The notes: a model not told the origin generated them from the letters alone. Shown: positions 23,401 through 47,480, counted from the stretch's first letter. The stretch: DNA of 64,000 nucleotides from Salvator merianae (GCA_003586115.2 QVOM02000090.1:11338632-11402631), one strand, 5' to 3'. Translations and numbers: made by a program.

Positions 23401-25762
23401 ACAATACCATCAATCCCGCAAAACAAGCTCCAGCACTATACATTACCTTCTCGTTGTAATTAATGGCAATAACATCGCCGGTGGTTAGACAAGCAAAATT
23501 TCTGAGAGCGTTTTCCAATCTTGTAGGAGATGTTAAATCAAAATATAAGATGCATTTGTAGCATGAAGAGTGCTTCCTCCACTAGAAGACTAGAAGAGCC
23601 CTATGAGGACTAGAAGAAGATTTGTTGCAGGTGCTCTAAAATAAACAATGTTATCTCATGATGGCTCTCAGGAGGACCTTTTCAGTGGTAGCACCTACTT
23701 CGTGCAGTGTTCTCCCTTCTGAAATTTGTAAGGCACTTGCTAAAGACATATATTTTTCCCCAGGCATTCCACCTGAATGGTTCAGTTCCCAGCCAGCAAC
23801 CCTCTTCGGTATCTCTGCCAATAAAACCGCATAGAGGTGCTCACAGGGGGTGCCCATGCAGTCAATCAGAAGTTAGCCAATAACAGTATGAATACTGTTG
23901 GAAAGGGTCACTGAGAATCTTTCTCCACACTGATGTTTGAAGGAAAGTCAGGGGTGCCAGTGAATGCTAGAAGTTGAATGCTGGGAGTTCTAGTTCTGCA
24001 GTTGAGTACCCCTGGACTAGACTATTCCATTTTCTACCCCTGGACTAAACCATTCCATTTTCTACCCGCCTTCATACAAAGGATACACTGCTTTGGGGTT
24101 GGTGATGTCAAGAAAATCAGGACTCTGAGGCTGAAATTTTGAGTATGTTGCCACCTGAAGATTTACGCTCTCAACTTGCACCAGTCCGCCCTCCTCCAGT
24201 AGAAGGTTTTGCATCATCTGTGAAGCGAAACAAAGATATGCGCAGTAGATAATATCACTGCTGCAAGCATACACTGCAAATAATTCATTTCTTAGGCCAG
24301 ACACGTCCGTTCTAAGTTTGAAGTAGATTCAGTGTTGGAGAAAAGTGATTTTTTTTCCCTATATTTTCTTGCACATCTTTCTAGAATTGCTCATTATCTC
24401 ACAATCTTCAGCACACCCCTGCTTGACACTTCCAGTGTAAAAGAACAGAAACGTCCACTTACCCAGTGCGGAAGGTAGCAGATGCCCTCATCAGCCACAA
24501 ACTCAAGCACACCGCAGTGGGTCATGCGGTCTGAATTTTTATTTGTCAGTTTGAACAACATGGGATAGGTGATATTAAGGCGGCCTGTGTGAGAGGAAAG
24601 AAAGTAATGTGTTCAGGCACCTCATGAAAACTGCAGAGCTGGAATACAACGCCCCACTGGAAAGGAAGGAATAATTTGCCCGAGAGCTTCCAGACTCTGC
24701 CAATCTGCTGCTTGGCAGTTTAGGCCTCTGTTTCTAACGCCTGTGCCACCCTGACCTATTTTCCATAGGCCCGCCAAGTGTGCTGTTTGCACAGAAGAGA
24801 GACAGGCCGGCGTACAGAAGGAAAGCGGGGTACAGCATCCCCTCTTTAGCCCCAGGAGACCTCAGAATAGCTCTGAACAGAAAGTACTCACTGAGCTGGT
24901 CCAAGGCCGATGGTGGCATGATGACTGCAACAACACAAGCACAAAAGGTTTGTGGTCAGGCCAGGCACAACAGGTCAGCACAAGACAAAGGCAGGAAACG
25001 TCACATGCACTTCCATGGAAGCATCTGGTTTTGAACGGCTTAGGGCAGAGGTACAGAGCCTGAGGCCTCCCAAACACAGGCTAAGGATTTTGGGACCTGG
25101 CAGCTCTGGTTTATGGTATAAGTGTTGTTTTATGACAGAACTGTCATAAGAAACAGCCCACTTCATCCCTACCAATCTCCACCTCTCCCCTCCCCGTCCT
25201 ATCCCCCTTTCCCTACCCCTTCTCTCCTTTCCATTCTTCTCCCCTCCTCTAACCACCTGCCCCACGCCACTCCACCCCTCCTCCACAAACAACCAACGAT
25301 CTTAGCCATCCTAAAATGCACTTGTCCAAGAGGAAAAAAATTAGCACATACTCTTCCCGCCTTTCTCCACATCTGACCTGTCATTAGGTCCCGCAAGCAT
25401 GGATACCGAGAAGCAGCGGTACTGCGTGGAGAAGCGGTTCTGGAACACGCGGGGAATAGGGTGATCGAACATGTTGAAAGAAAACTGTGATGGGAAAAGA
25501 GAAATACAAAAAGCACGTTACTAGGCATAATGAATATTATGAGTACATGCAGCATGGCCTTCTTTGTGCTGGCAGCCACACTCTGGAATCGTCTCCCCTC
25601 TGTGGGCGACCCTGGGAAGCATCAAGCAGCACTCCTGTTGCGAGCGACAACCCCCCCCCCCACTGGGGCCAACACAGGAGAGTTCCTGCAGATAGGATGA
25701 TCTGATCGCATGGCCCCTGGCTGCATCCACGCACGGCTGGAAGGGCGCCGGGTTCCTACCAT
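20492..25762 (-). CDS. UFD1: Ubiquitin recognition factor in ER-associated degradation 1, 307 aa, 12 coding exons
   Basis: Adaptor that with NPL4 recruits polyubiquitinated substrates to the p97/VCP ATPase in ER-associated degradation and chromatin extraction. Exons in transcript order: 25762-25760, 25484-25352, 24924-24892, 24584-24463, 24217-24087, 23519-23447, 23282-23214, 22797-22732, 22089-22042, 21137-21049, 20898-20817, 20566-20492. The total is 924 nt, giving 307 aa plus TAA, the same length as human. The N-terminal double-psi barrel (about residues 1-190) is complete ([20 protein letters not shown], then [11 protein letters not shown]). Two p97-binding SHP boxes are intact: FSGSGNRL (228-235, starting at the exon 9/10 junction) and FSGEGQSL (293-300). 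Exon 1 encodes only the initiator Met, with ATG directly against its GTAGGA donor. The intron after exon 5 has a U12-type GTATCCTTT donor. Exon 10 uses a weak GTTGGT donor. Exons 8-9 (Q-H-E-E-S-T then [16 protein letters not shown]) are the most diverged part versus mammals. Divergent from CDC45. Confidence 0.97.
22145..22385 (+). mobile_element. tRNA-derived SINE (second family) in UFD1 intron 8
   Basis: The layout is a tRNA-like head (GTTTGCCTAGGAATCTGGAA, then GGTCTGAATCCCCACTTGGC), a body with GCTCACTGGATAACCTTAGG and CCCACAGGGTTGATGTCGTC, and a 3' end GGAAGAAAGGCAGGGTACAA. This is the architecture of the abundant squamate SINE with an LINE-like 3' tail. It differs from the dimeric SINE elsewhere in the window. 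It is antisense to UFD1. Confidence 0.75.
23658..23890 (+). mobile_element. L2 ORF2 C-terminal fragment joined to a SINE tail
   Basis: Plus-strand reading [19 protein letters not shown] (23,658-about 23,760) is a degenerate L2 ORF2 C-terminus. It is followed by a SINE body fragment (TCTCTGCCAATAAAACCGCA, GTGCCCATGCAGTCAATCAG) at about 23,811-23,890. The composite lies inside the 567-bp intron after UFD1 exon 5, antisense to the gene. Confidence 0.6.
24007..24062. repeat. 28-bp tandem duplication next to UFD1 exon 5 donor
   Basis: Two 28-bp copies beginning TACCCCTGGACTA and ending CCATTTTC stand in tandem (24,007-24,034 and 24,035-24,062), with two differences. They end 24 bp from the donor of UFD1 exon 5 (24,086). 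Confidence 0.7.
25549..25690 (+). mobile_element. Probable L2 ORF2 C-terminal relic in UFD1 intron 1
   Basis: Plus-strand reading [20 protein letters not shown] resembles the RAFSV-A-LWNSLP block of L2 ORF2. Short and diverged, so only moderately supported. Confidence 0.45.
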
Positions 25763-26013
25763 GTTGACGGCCGCGTCTCCTGCCCGCTCCGGCGCCCCTG
25801 ACTGGTGGCAGGCCGCACCGCCGGCGCCAACTGCCTCTCACAGCTTCGATCGCTACGTCCGCCCGGGTAGACGGAGCCGCCGGGCCCTGAGGTCTGCTGG
25901 AAGGCGGCGGAGGGTCTTCCTCGGACAGCTCCGCCGAAGAAGCGCCTTGGCAGCTGCTGCGTCGGACGATCTTTACTTGAAAGCGAAGATGACTCGTTTA
26001 AAGGGGAGGAGAA

Positions 26014-26032
26014 ACTACACTTCCCAGGATGC
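26014..26032 (+). promoter_or_regulatory. ZNF143/THAP11-type (SBS) promoter element
   Basis: The sequence ACTACACTTCCCAGGATGC followed by CGCGCG closely follows the long SBS consensus ACTACAA-TCCCA-GATGC bound by ZNF143 and the THAP11/HCF-1 module at CpG promoters. It lies about 250 bp upstream of the UFD1 start codon and about 640 bp upstream of the CDC45 start. Confidence 0.75.
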
Positions 26033-26571
26033 CGCGCGAACAGGCAGTGAGGCCGTGACGGCGTTTCCGCTAGGGACTGTTTCTGCAAACAAGCTTCTCC
26101 TAGCTGGCTCTGGATTAAGTAAATTGAAAAAGCTGCGCCGTGTTGAACAGGACGTTGTGTGTTTGCATGCAAAGCGTTATATGGGCTGGAAAGAAGAAAA
26201 ACACCGACATTGTAAGGCATTTGTTCTGGCTGGAATTCTTTCTGAGTGGTTGTGATGACACTGGTACTCATAGTTTTGTTGTTAGTTTGGTGTAAGTTTG
26301 CATTTGTCTGTTAGTGGCTCTTTGGTTGTAAGTACTGTTTATGTAAAAGACTTTTAAAAAACTTCTACCTTTTTCTACAGCAGAATCCGAGCTGGTCGGC
26401 CATCCGTTTACCAAGGTGCGATTGGTGGAAAAGACGGAAGACAGGAAAGAGGCGGAGAGAAGTGTGCCCAATGAAGATATCCCGTCGCCGCCTAAGCGGG
26501 AAGTGTCGGAGAAGTGGCAATCTCATTGGGCGAGGCGTAGAAGCGGCCGGCCAATGAGGCGCCGCGAGGGT

Positions 26572-26579
26572 TTTGGCGC
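26572..26579 (+). promoter_or_regulatory. CDC45: E2F-type site of the CDC45 promoter
   Basis: TTTGGCGC matches TTTSSCGC, 95 bp upstream of the CDC45 ATG. It sits just downstream of two CCAAT boxes in opposite orientations (26,525 and 26,551), an arrangement typical of cell-cycle genes. CDC45 is an established E2F target in mammals. Confidence 0.65.
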
Positions 26580-26674
26580 CTTGCTTTGACTTCATCATTC
26601 GCCTTCCTGCTGCTGTTCTGTCCGGACGGTCGCGGGAACTGGGAAGTCGCCTCGGCCCGGGCCTTGTTTGGATC

Positions 26675-39426
<12,752 letters not shown>

Positions 39427-39735
39427 TGGTAAGGTACTGCTGAAGCATAACTGTTTCAATTATACGTAGAATAATAGAATGGTCAGAATTTGTTCTGCAT
39501 TGCGTCATTGGTGATGTTTTCATTAAGGTGTTTCTTATTTTTGTCTTTCTCTTTTTAGGTCTGAACAACTTTCCACTGCATTTTATGGGATATATTTAAA
39601 ATTTGTAAATAGTTTCAGCTATTCTGTGTTTTGTAATTTTGTATAGAGTTGTTTGAACCTTTTTTTAAGCCATGCATTTCGACGTAGCCAGTTCATACGT
39701 GAAAAATGTAACCAATAAATTTTAATCTCTCTTCT
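39427..39735 (+). other. CDC45: CDC45 3' UTR with probable UTR intron and poly(A) signal
   Basis: After TAA (39,424-39,426) two bases are followed by GTAAGG (donor at 39,429). A pyrimidine-rich CTTTCTCTTTTTAG acceptor ends at 39,558. The last exon then runs from 39,559 to about 39,735, with AATAAA at 39,714-39,719. If unspliced, the UTR would simply be about 310 nt. The splice is inferred from consensus only. Confidence 0.6.
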
Positions 39736-40289
39736 TTATTGTCTGGAAATCCTGATGCCAAGGTAGGTGAACATAACTTTTATGTACTAAAAATTAATCT
39801 GCTGAGGAAATGTTCCTCCAACCAGCTATCATTGCAGACGGTGATCACCAAAATTTAAACTTTTATTGTACTTTTTAGGAAGAAGAGGGAGCCATAGGTT
39901 TCATCCTTGTCTCTCTGGAAGAAGGGAAAGCAAACCACTTTCCCATCATTGCCAAGAAACCTGCATGGATTTCATTCATTCATCTATTCATTCATTCATT
40001 CCTATTACTACTATCATCAAGTCTTTATATCTTGACCTTCACTCAAAGGTCTCAAGGATGAACCACAATATTTAACAAAAACATAAGTACCTCCATATGT
40101 CTGCTGAGTTTTCAGAACATTTGAAATTAATTTTTCAGTGTGCTGTTCCATATTTGAGTATCAGTGGCCACATGGATTATTGCAAAAGTTGTACACTTTG
40201 CTGTCCAGTCCTGGTGAAGCAGAGACCACATGGCAGTGGAGAGAGAACCCAAAAGAAAGCAGGTGGGCAGGATTTGATAAGGAATAGAG

Positions 40290-40460
40290 AATGGCTGTAG
40301 TTCAGAAGTGGACCAAACTGCCTGGAAAGCAGAAGGTTGCTGGACTGATTCCACAACCTCTCTCTGGAAGTAGGCAATGGCAAACCACATCTGTATCACT
40401 GCCAAGAAAACTGCAAGGAGGTGTCCAACCAGGAGTCAGGCACAACAAAACAACAACAAA
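40290..40460 (+). mobile_element. tRNA-derived SINE, single unit
   Basis: Head ATGGCTGTAGTTCAGAAGTG, body GTAGGCAATGGCAAACCACA and GCCAAGAAAACTGCAAGGAG, and a 3' (CAACAACAA) tail. Same family as the copy at 12,140 but monomeric. Confidence 0.75.
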
Positions 40461-43407
40461 GTAACATCACATGTAGTGGGGTAGTCAGAGTTCAAGAATG
40501 TCAGAGTGGAGAGACAGGTCTTCTTCTGAAGGCACATGCTGAAGGAGTCTGGCTTTGGTCATTGGAACATATAGATGAAACAGCAAACTATCTCCAAAGA
40601 TTTTCAAGGTACACTGTTCCTTCTTTTTCCATACCTAACGGGTTGCTGAAATTTGGACCTCATAGGAAACCAGACAACAAGGAATTCAGAAGACCAAGGA
40701 TATATTTCAGCACTGTGGACAGAGCCCATGAAACATGTTCTAAGAGCTCTAGTTTCAGTTCGGTTCTTTTTATTCTCCCATGATCCTCCTCAGACTCCGC
40801 CCATTTGCTGAGTAAGCAATAGCTCTCTAGCCTGGAACCTGGAATTCTGCCTCTCTAGGTTCTTGGGTCTGCTTTCCTACACAAGCAAAGCAAACCTGGT
40901 AGAAGAGGAGGCAATATGGAATAACACATTCTGTTTGTGAGTCCACGCCTGATATCGAAGGGCTTAGAGAATCCATGGTTATCCGACCTAAGTCCAATAG
41001 TCTCTTTGGTTTGCACTTACTGAAGTTCTTTCCCCCTTACTCTCTCCCAAATCCATATGAGGGTTGCTCCAAGTTTTGCAATCTTTTTCTTTTTAAACAT
41101 AATTGGCTGGTGTTCTGCTGCTGCTGATTCTTTTGATGGCAGTAGGAAGTGGTCTGGCTCTGAAGGCCAGCTGCTGCGAGACTGGTTGGCCACAGTGTGA
41201 ACAGACTAGTGTGCAAATGGCCAGAGTCCTAGACTAGACCTTAGACTGGTCTACAGCACAGTGCAGAATGGTCCATAATCTCTCGGGCTTCTCTGACTCC
41301 AGTTACACAGTGGTAAGTAGGGGGGAAATTGTCTGCAGCTTTGTGTTAGCTACATGCAGTGCCAAAGAAATACCAGTTTAAAAACTGCCCTAAATCCCCT
41401 AGTAATGATTTCTACTGTGTGGCCTTGTCTTCTGGTATTATAGCTGAAGGACAGATGCCTGACATTAAGAGCTATTAAAACTACAGCTTGTGGGTATGTA
41501 CTGCAAAATGGCCTCATACCAGGGCAGTAGAAGACCAGTTTGCTGGGGAAGGTCAAGGTAGCTGCAACTGTGTTTGCTTTTCTTTTACTTCACTCCCTAC
41601 TTTTCCTCTTCTCTAGGTTCGTTATTAATTGCGTTTTGCGTTGGTTTTATTTTGACCTGCAGAGATCTCTGGGTATAGGGTAGGACAGAAATAAACCAAT
41701 CAGTCAAATGGAGCAATTTGGACTGGAAATTATTCTGTAATGGTGGGGTCTTGAGATTTGGGGTGGAACACCAAAATCTCGTCCTGGTAATGCTAACATT
41801 TATTTTTTCATGTGGAAAAAAAGTGTTTCAGTTGGATGGCTGCCTGGCAAAGATCCATTCTATTTCCTCCTTCCTTATCTTTGCAGGCAGGAATGAAATT
41901 CTACGAAGTGAAGCCTGTTTCTAATTTAATGCTGCCAGTAACATATTTTGCCAGTCTTATCTGATGCTGTGGGACATCTATAAAATCTGTGTTCGGCTGT
42001 ATAAGCTCTAGGTGCCCCATTAGCCTGAGCTTGGTTTGGTTAGTTTAATAATATTCCAACCCACTACCACCCCCGTGAAAACAAGGAGAACCTTCCGGTT
42101 TGCCACCTCTCTGCCCTGCCCTCGTATGCCAAGTCCATGGCGCAAATTCAGTCCCTGGTTCTGGCGTGGATCCTTAAAGTACAATGCGGCCTTAAAAGCT
42201 CCTGGCATGCTGGAGGTGAGCGTTTTGCCAAGAGGAAACATTAAAAAGCATTTAGTACTACAAGGACAATGAGAGTTTAGTGGGGGGAATGTTTTCCTTG
42301 ATTACAGACTGGATTGGAGTCACTTGGAAGTGTTTTTTGGTTCCATAATTACTGCCTTGTAATTTGGCACGGCGCAAGAAGTGAGTTAATGGTCCTGGAT
42401 ACTTCTGGGAAGCAGTAGGCTCCTAACTCCCAAGGAAAGTTATGTGCCTGGTATGTGCTCCAGTCCTCCGATCTCTTCTGTGATGCTAAGAACACCTTCT
42501 TGTTAATCCTGTATCTTTTGCACCCTTGAGCGGTTTCTACGAGTGTCCCTCTGATCAACTGATGTGCCGAAGCGGGCAAGAGGATTTCTGGGCATGCCAT
42601 GTTAATCCCGTACGCAGCGATGCTGTTTTCTTAAGTCACCCAGAGTAAACTAACAATCCCTCCATAGTCCTTTACCTCCTCCCAGCCAGAACCCATTTCA
42701 TGCCAGAGGGCTAATCTCTGCATTTCCTTCCTTGGCTAACTTCCGAGCATGCCCTTGAGATAGCTCCGTTTGTAAACCGGCCAACTCAACATTCTTGCAT
42801 GATCTCAACCTGTGGGAACAGGGGATCTGAACTAATCAATACAGCACTGATCATAACACGAATTGAGGAAGAATGCTCTTTTTTTTTTCCTGAGGCTCTC
42901 CCCCTCGCTTTATCTGCCCTATACATCATTCCATATCTTTCTTCTTTTGTGCAAGGGAGGAAACAAAGCAGAGAGACTTCCGGAAGAAGAAAATAAACTT
43001 AAAACAAAAAGCTGCAGTTCACAGATAGCTTGTCCGTCTTAGCTTGTTTCAAAACCATTAATCAGCATTTAGTGCAAGTTTTTTCTAATTTGTTGGCTTT
43101 CAGAAGGTTGTGATTGAAGGCCAGGTGTGTACAGCCACAAGGATTAAAAGAAAAAGAAAAATCATTTGTTACATTTCTTAACAGATTGCTACCAGAAATT
43201 TCAAGTTGACATAAAAAGAAATGTATAATGCTAGGCTTGGTTTCCACAACCTTTGTTTTGTGCAAAGAAGTACCATGTCAGCAGTTGCTCCTGTGAGAAC
43301 TGGGGGATTTGGGGAATCGCAGAGGTTTGGTCCAGCGGTGAAGGCAAATGGTGCTAATGTAAAGTTAGTGGCATTAGTGGAGAGTCAGTCTGCCAGCACG
43401 AGTCATT

Positions 43408-43700
43408 AGCACATAAGAGGAGCCCTGCTGGATCAGGCCATCTAGTCCAGCATCCTGTCTCACACAGTGGCCCACCACTTGCTTCTGGGCATCTCAAGCA
43501 GAAGATGAAGGCTTTCGACTCCCTGCAAATGGCCTTCAGAGGCATCCTGCCTGTTTCTTCATCCTGGAGGCAGCACCTGGGTATCCATCCTAGTAGCCAT
43601 TGATACACCTGTCCTCCATGAATCTGTCCAACCCTTTCTTAAAGCCATCCAGGCTGATTGCTCTCACCACCTCTTCCAGTAGTAAATTCCATAGACTGAA
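43408..43700 (+). mobile_element. Squamate CR1-like interspersed repeat (longest copy)
   Basis: It begins AGCACATAAGAGGAGCCCTG and continues with CTCACACAGTGGCCCACCA, TAGTAGCCATTGATACACC and TTAAAGCCATCCAGGCTGAT, ending AGTAGTAAATTCCATAGACT. It is the most complete copy in the window and a good reference for the shorter ones. Confidence 0.75.
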
Positions 43701-45649
43701 GACCCCCCTGGCCAGTTCTTGCTCATCATCTTCCAGACGCCTCCATCAGCATGTCCTGCAGTACATCTCCAGCCTGATGGCTTAAAATCCAAATAGGCTC
43801 ATGGCTGTAAGAACTAATCCAGCGCTGCTGAGCTGTGTTCTGAACCACCAATTAACTAGCAAGGCAGCTGTGTTTTTCGGCTATTCAATCAATTGGAGAA
43901 AAGTGCATCGGTGAAAGTTTGCAAAGTAAATAGGAGTTCGCAAGACAGCGCCAATTCTTCAGTAATATGCAATGATGGGAAGCAGAACATTTTCAGAACT
44001 ATGCCTGGAATGAGAAATAGGCGTGTTACAGGCGTGTAGTTGCTCTCATCTCAAATGTGGGGAGAGTGTATGTCAGCTTAGGCTAAAAGAGTGTTGTTAT
44101 GTTTTGATTGTTATGAAAGAAATGGACGTTATTATAAATTTAATTCAGTTAAAAAGTGTTGGGAGAACCTGCTCCAGCAGAAGGTCGAAACCTGGTCCTC
44201 TTCTGAACACAAGTTAGGGATACATCTGATTTCCAGAGTGGGAAAAGATGCCTTTCAGTGGCTCTTGCAACTCTGCGAAGGTACTTTTTAAAAAACCCTT
44301 TAAATCAAATGAAAACAAGCCAAGCTCTGCCTGTCCCTGTGAATTCCTTCCAATTCAGTGCCAAGTGTCTCCGATTTCCCCTGTAAGAGTCTGCAAGTGG
44401 CTGAACCAATGAGCGTAAATTCCACAAAGTTAAATAGTGGAAAGAGGCTTTCCAGAAAAAGAGTGGGCAGAGGTATGTGGGGTATTTCCCCTCCCCCTCC
44501 AGGGTTGGATCCGGACCCGGGTAGGTCCCACTGAGATTAAAATGAAAGCTAACTTGTGGCTAAATTCATGCTGATTTGGAAAGAAATTGTGTGTGGCTTT
44601 ATCTGAAGCCATGAGTAGCCTCCAGGCCTTTAAGTGCTGCAGAATAATTCTGCCAAGTTGTATAAATAAATGGAACAAATGAATAAAAATAAATATTGGC
44701 TATGGAGGTGCAGGATGAGGAGCTTAGGTGTCCCTGGAATTGAATCCCAAATTGGCCATAGGAAAGGGATGGGGAAAATCTTTTCTGCCTCCAGTTCCTT
44801 GGAAGAAAGGTGGGATCTAAGTGTCATAAATGAAATAAAGGCATGTTACCGGAGTAAGGGAGGTGAATGTGATTTGAATTTCTTAAATAATGGGAGTACC
44901 TCAGCATGAAACGGAACAATCACTCTCCACCCATTGCCTCCCTCCCCTTCCCAAAATGCGTCCACGACGTTCCCTACGTCTTTGGGCAGGGTCAGTCATT
45001 TGGCATTTCCTGAAGTAGCGGCCTTTCTGAGGCATTGTGAAGAGACAAAGTGAAAAGTTCCACTCCAGTGACTTGGAAGGAGAATTTGTGAATGCACTGA
45101 GCAAAAAGGTTTTGCAAGAGAAAAGAAGATTAACTTGCATAATGTGTGTGTGTATGAGAGAGAGAGAGAGATTCAGTATCCTTTGTTGTTGTTGGGTACC
45201 ACAGAGTTGTGGATGATTCCTGCTTGACTGCATGAGCACATCTATGCCTACTTTTGTATGTCGGATATCTGTTGTGTTAGGTAGGATAACCTCAACTCTT
45301 ATCTACCAGTTGTAACCCATTAATGGTGACAATAGCAATCTTTCATTTCATAATACAAATAAACCCAGCCTTTATCTCTAAACAGAAGGCAGAAATGGAC
45401 AAGCAAACCTTCTCGAAAGATTAGAGTGGTTTCTACTGCCCATATTTCCTGCTATTCTTTCTTTGGAACCAGCTGCCAAGTTATGGGCTGAGGTTACACC
45501 TTTCTTCTCCTCTTTTTCTTATCCTTCCCCTCTTAAACAGAAGACCAACCCCCATCTATTGTGCTAAATTTCCCTTTTAGAATATGAGCTGGAAGGCCAC
45601 TTAATGCCTCTATATATAGGCTAATTTACATTCAAGTGGAGCTCAATTC

Positions 45650-45972
45650 CCATGGCTACATGATTGTGTCTGCTCTGTTTTATTGGCAACAATACAGAAG
45701 GTATTTGCTATTGCCTTTTCTTGAGGAGGAAGATGCTGTGGATTGAACCCAGGACCTTCTGCATGTAAATTGAGAGGCTTCTTTCCATAACAGGAAGGAT
45801 GCTCTTCAGCATGATTCCTGGGAACAGTACAAGGACATCTATGCAGTTTTCTTGGCAACAATAATAGAAGTGGTTTGCCATTACTATGTTCTGGGAGGAT
45901 ACCAGGAACTGAAACTTGGACATTCTGCATGGAATACAGTTATATTTTGCCACTGAACTATCCTGGCTCCCA
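45650..45972 (-). mobile_element. Old dimeric tRNA-derived SINE
   Basis: In minus orientation two units are visible. Each has a CATGCAGAA-GTCC box B-like region and a CCAAGAAAACTGCATAG-type body. The junction has diverged from the younger copies, suggesting an older insertion. Confidence 0.6.
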
Positions 45973-47395
45973 TTCCTTGTGACAGTGTGATATTAGGTAG
46001 AACCTACGCTGTTTCCTGGTCTACTCATCTAGTTACTTCCCTGCTTTGGTGCCTCTGAGCATGGTATTTAATTGCTATTGCCTCTGCAGGGTTTTGATTC
46101 AGTCTGCCCTGTTGGGAGGCATCTTGCTTTCTTTAATGGGCTCAATCCACCTTAGTGCTTCTGGTTGCTAGCTGAGAGGATATTTATGCTACCCTTTTCT
46201 TACACAACTATCCTGTTTTGTAGCCCCACTTGGTTTGCTGAATGGGGCAAGTTGCACGGAACTGTCCTCCGATGCTCACGTATCCATGGCAACTGCAGCA
46301 CTAAATACACATGATGCTCTGGGGAACCCCAAGGGCTGACAAGTCTTTTATTTTACAGCATAGCATCCTATGATGGGATAGTATCTAATTCTTCCCAAAT
46401 ACTGTCGATTGAACTTTGGGGCAGAAGAGTTTTATCAAAACCACACTGTGGGATGTTGGGAGGGATCGTAGCTTTGCATTTCTTCAGGAAAGCCAACAAA
46501 TAGCTTCGGTGCCGGCCAGGAACCCTTGCAAGACCCATTTTTCAGTCTCTTCGCTCTCCTTTTGTGTTTCTGCTGGAAGCAACAAAAGCCTGAAAACAGC
46601 TTAATCTGACTCATGATAGGAGAACGCGGCTTTGGCATGCCAAGCAGATTTTTGTTTTTGAACTGGGTGGGATTGAACTTGGGGGTCTGCAAGAGAGCAT
46701 GCGTGCCCTTTTCCTTTACTCGGTGTATTGAATGCAGGCCTCCTACTCTTCTCCAAGGGCATTGGGTGAGAATTTCTCGAGTGTGGACTGGAAGACAGGG
46801 AAGCTCAGCATGTTGTCCACAAAAACGTCTAAAATGCCACAGCGACAGAGCTGGCTGGTGGCAGATTCGTCAGAGAAGGCCTGGGGTTTGTGTTTAAAGG
46901 GGCAAATAATATAGCAAGGACTGGGTTGCCAGGCGACCTCATTGCCTTCCAAGTTGCCGTGGGGAGTTTTATCCGTGACTCGGTGGTTGAAACTGCCCTG
47001 CTCTAGTAAATGGAGAGAGACGAGCCCTCTCGGGGGCAGGGGGGGACTGACACAATATACCCTCCATCAAACTGGACTAGCTCAGACCTCATTACCTTCT
47101 GGCCAGAAGTGTATTGCTTATATTAACACTTAGGTGTCCCTGATAAGACTGGCTGTAAACCACAGGGTCAAGGTAACGTTGGAGAGTTCAGCTTTCCCGT
47201 GAGACTGGAGAGTTCAAATCTCTCTTGGCTGCTGGAAGGGGGAAACAGAAGTGTAAAAATAAAGAGGAGAGCCTTTAAAGAGAGAGAGGGAAAGGAATCA
47301 CTTCTTTTAAGATTTTGATTGGGTCTTGTTAGCTGCCTTGAGTTGTTATGACGCAGGTGAAATGGAAGTATGCGGATAAGTAAATAAACAAACAC

Positions 47396-47480
47396 GAATA
47401 GAATAGAATAGAATAGAATAGAATAGAATAGAATAGAATAGAATAGAATAGAATAGAATAGAATAGAATAGAATAGAATA
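47396..47480. repeat. (GAATA)17 microsatellite
   Basis: Seventeen uninterrupted GAATA units directly follow a SINE/LINE-like 3' tail (AAGTAAATAAACAAACAC), so the array probably grew from that tail. The minus-strand ORF through it (repeated ILFYS) is an artefact. Confidence 0.95.

Larger units (their letters stand above)
25763..26674. promoter_or_regulatory. Bidirectional CpG promoter of UFD1 (leftward) and CDC45 (rightward)
   Basis: The two start codons are 912 bp apart, head to head. Two CpG clusters (about 25,740-26,060 and 26,380-26,680) are separated by an AT-richer stretch. The UFD1 side holds a ZNF143/THAP11-type motif at 26,014-26,032. The CDC45 side holds CCAAT elements at 26,421-26,425, 26,525-26,529 (both inverted) and 26,551-26,555, and an E2F-type TTTGGCGC at 26,572-26,579. 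No TATA box is seen for either gene. The plus ORF 25,710-26,255 crosses both UFD1 exon 1 antisense and this island and is not a believable protein. Confidence 0.8.

Noticed and set aside
25710..26255. 181-aa plus-strand ORF over the UFD1-CDC45 promoter
   Set aside because: It runs antisense to UFD1 exon 1 and through the CpG promoter, has an arginine-rich GC-driven composition and no recognisable domain.
47396..47480. CRISPR-like regular repeat
   Set aside because: It is a simple 5-bp microsatellite without spacers in a vertebrate genome.
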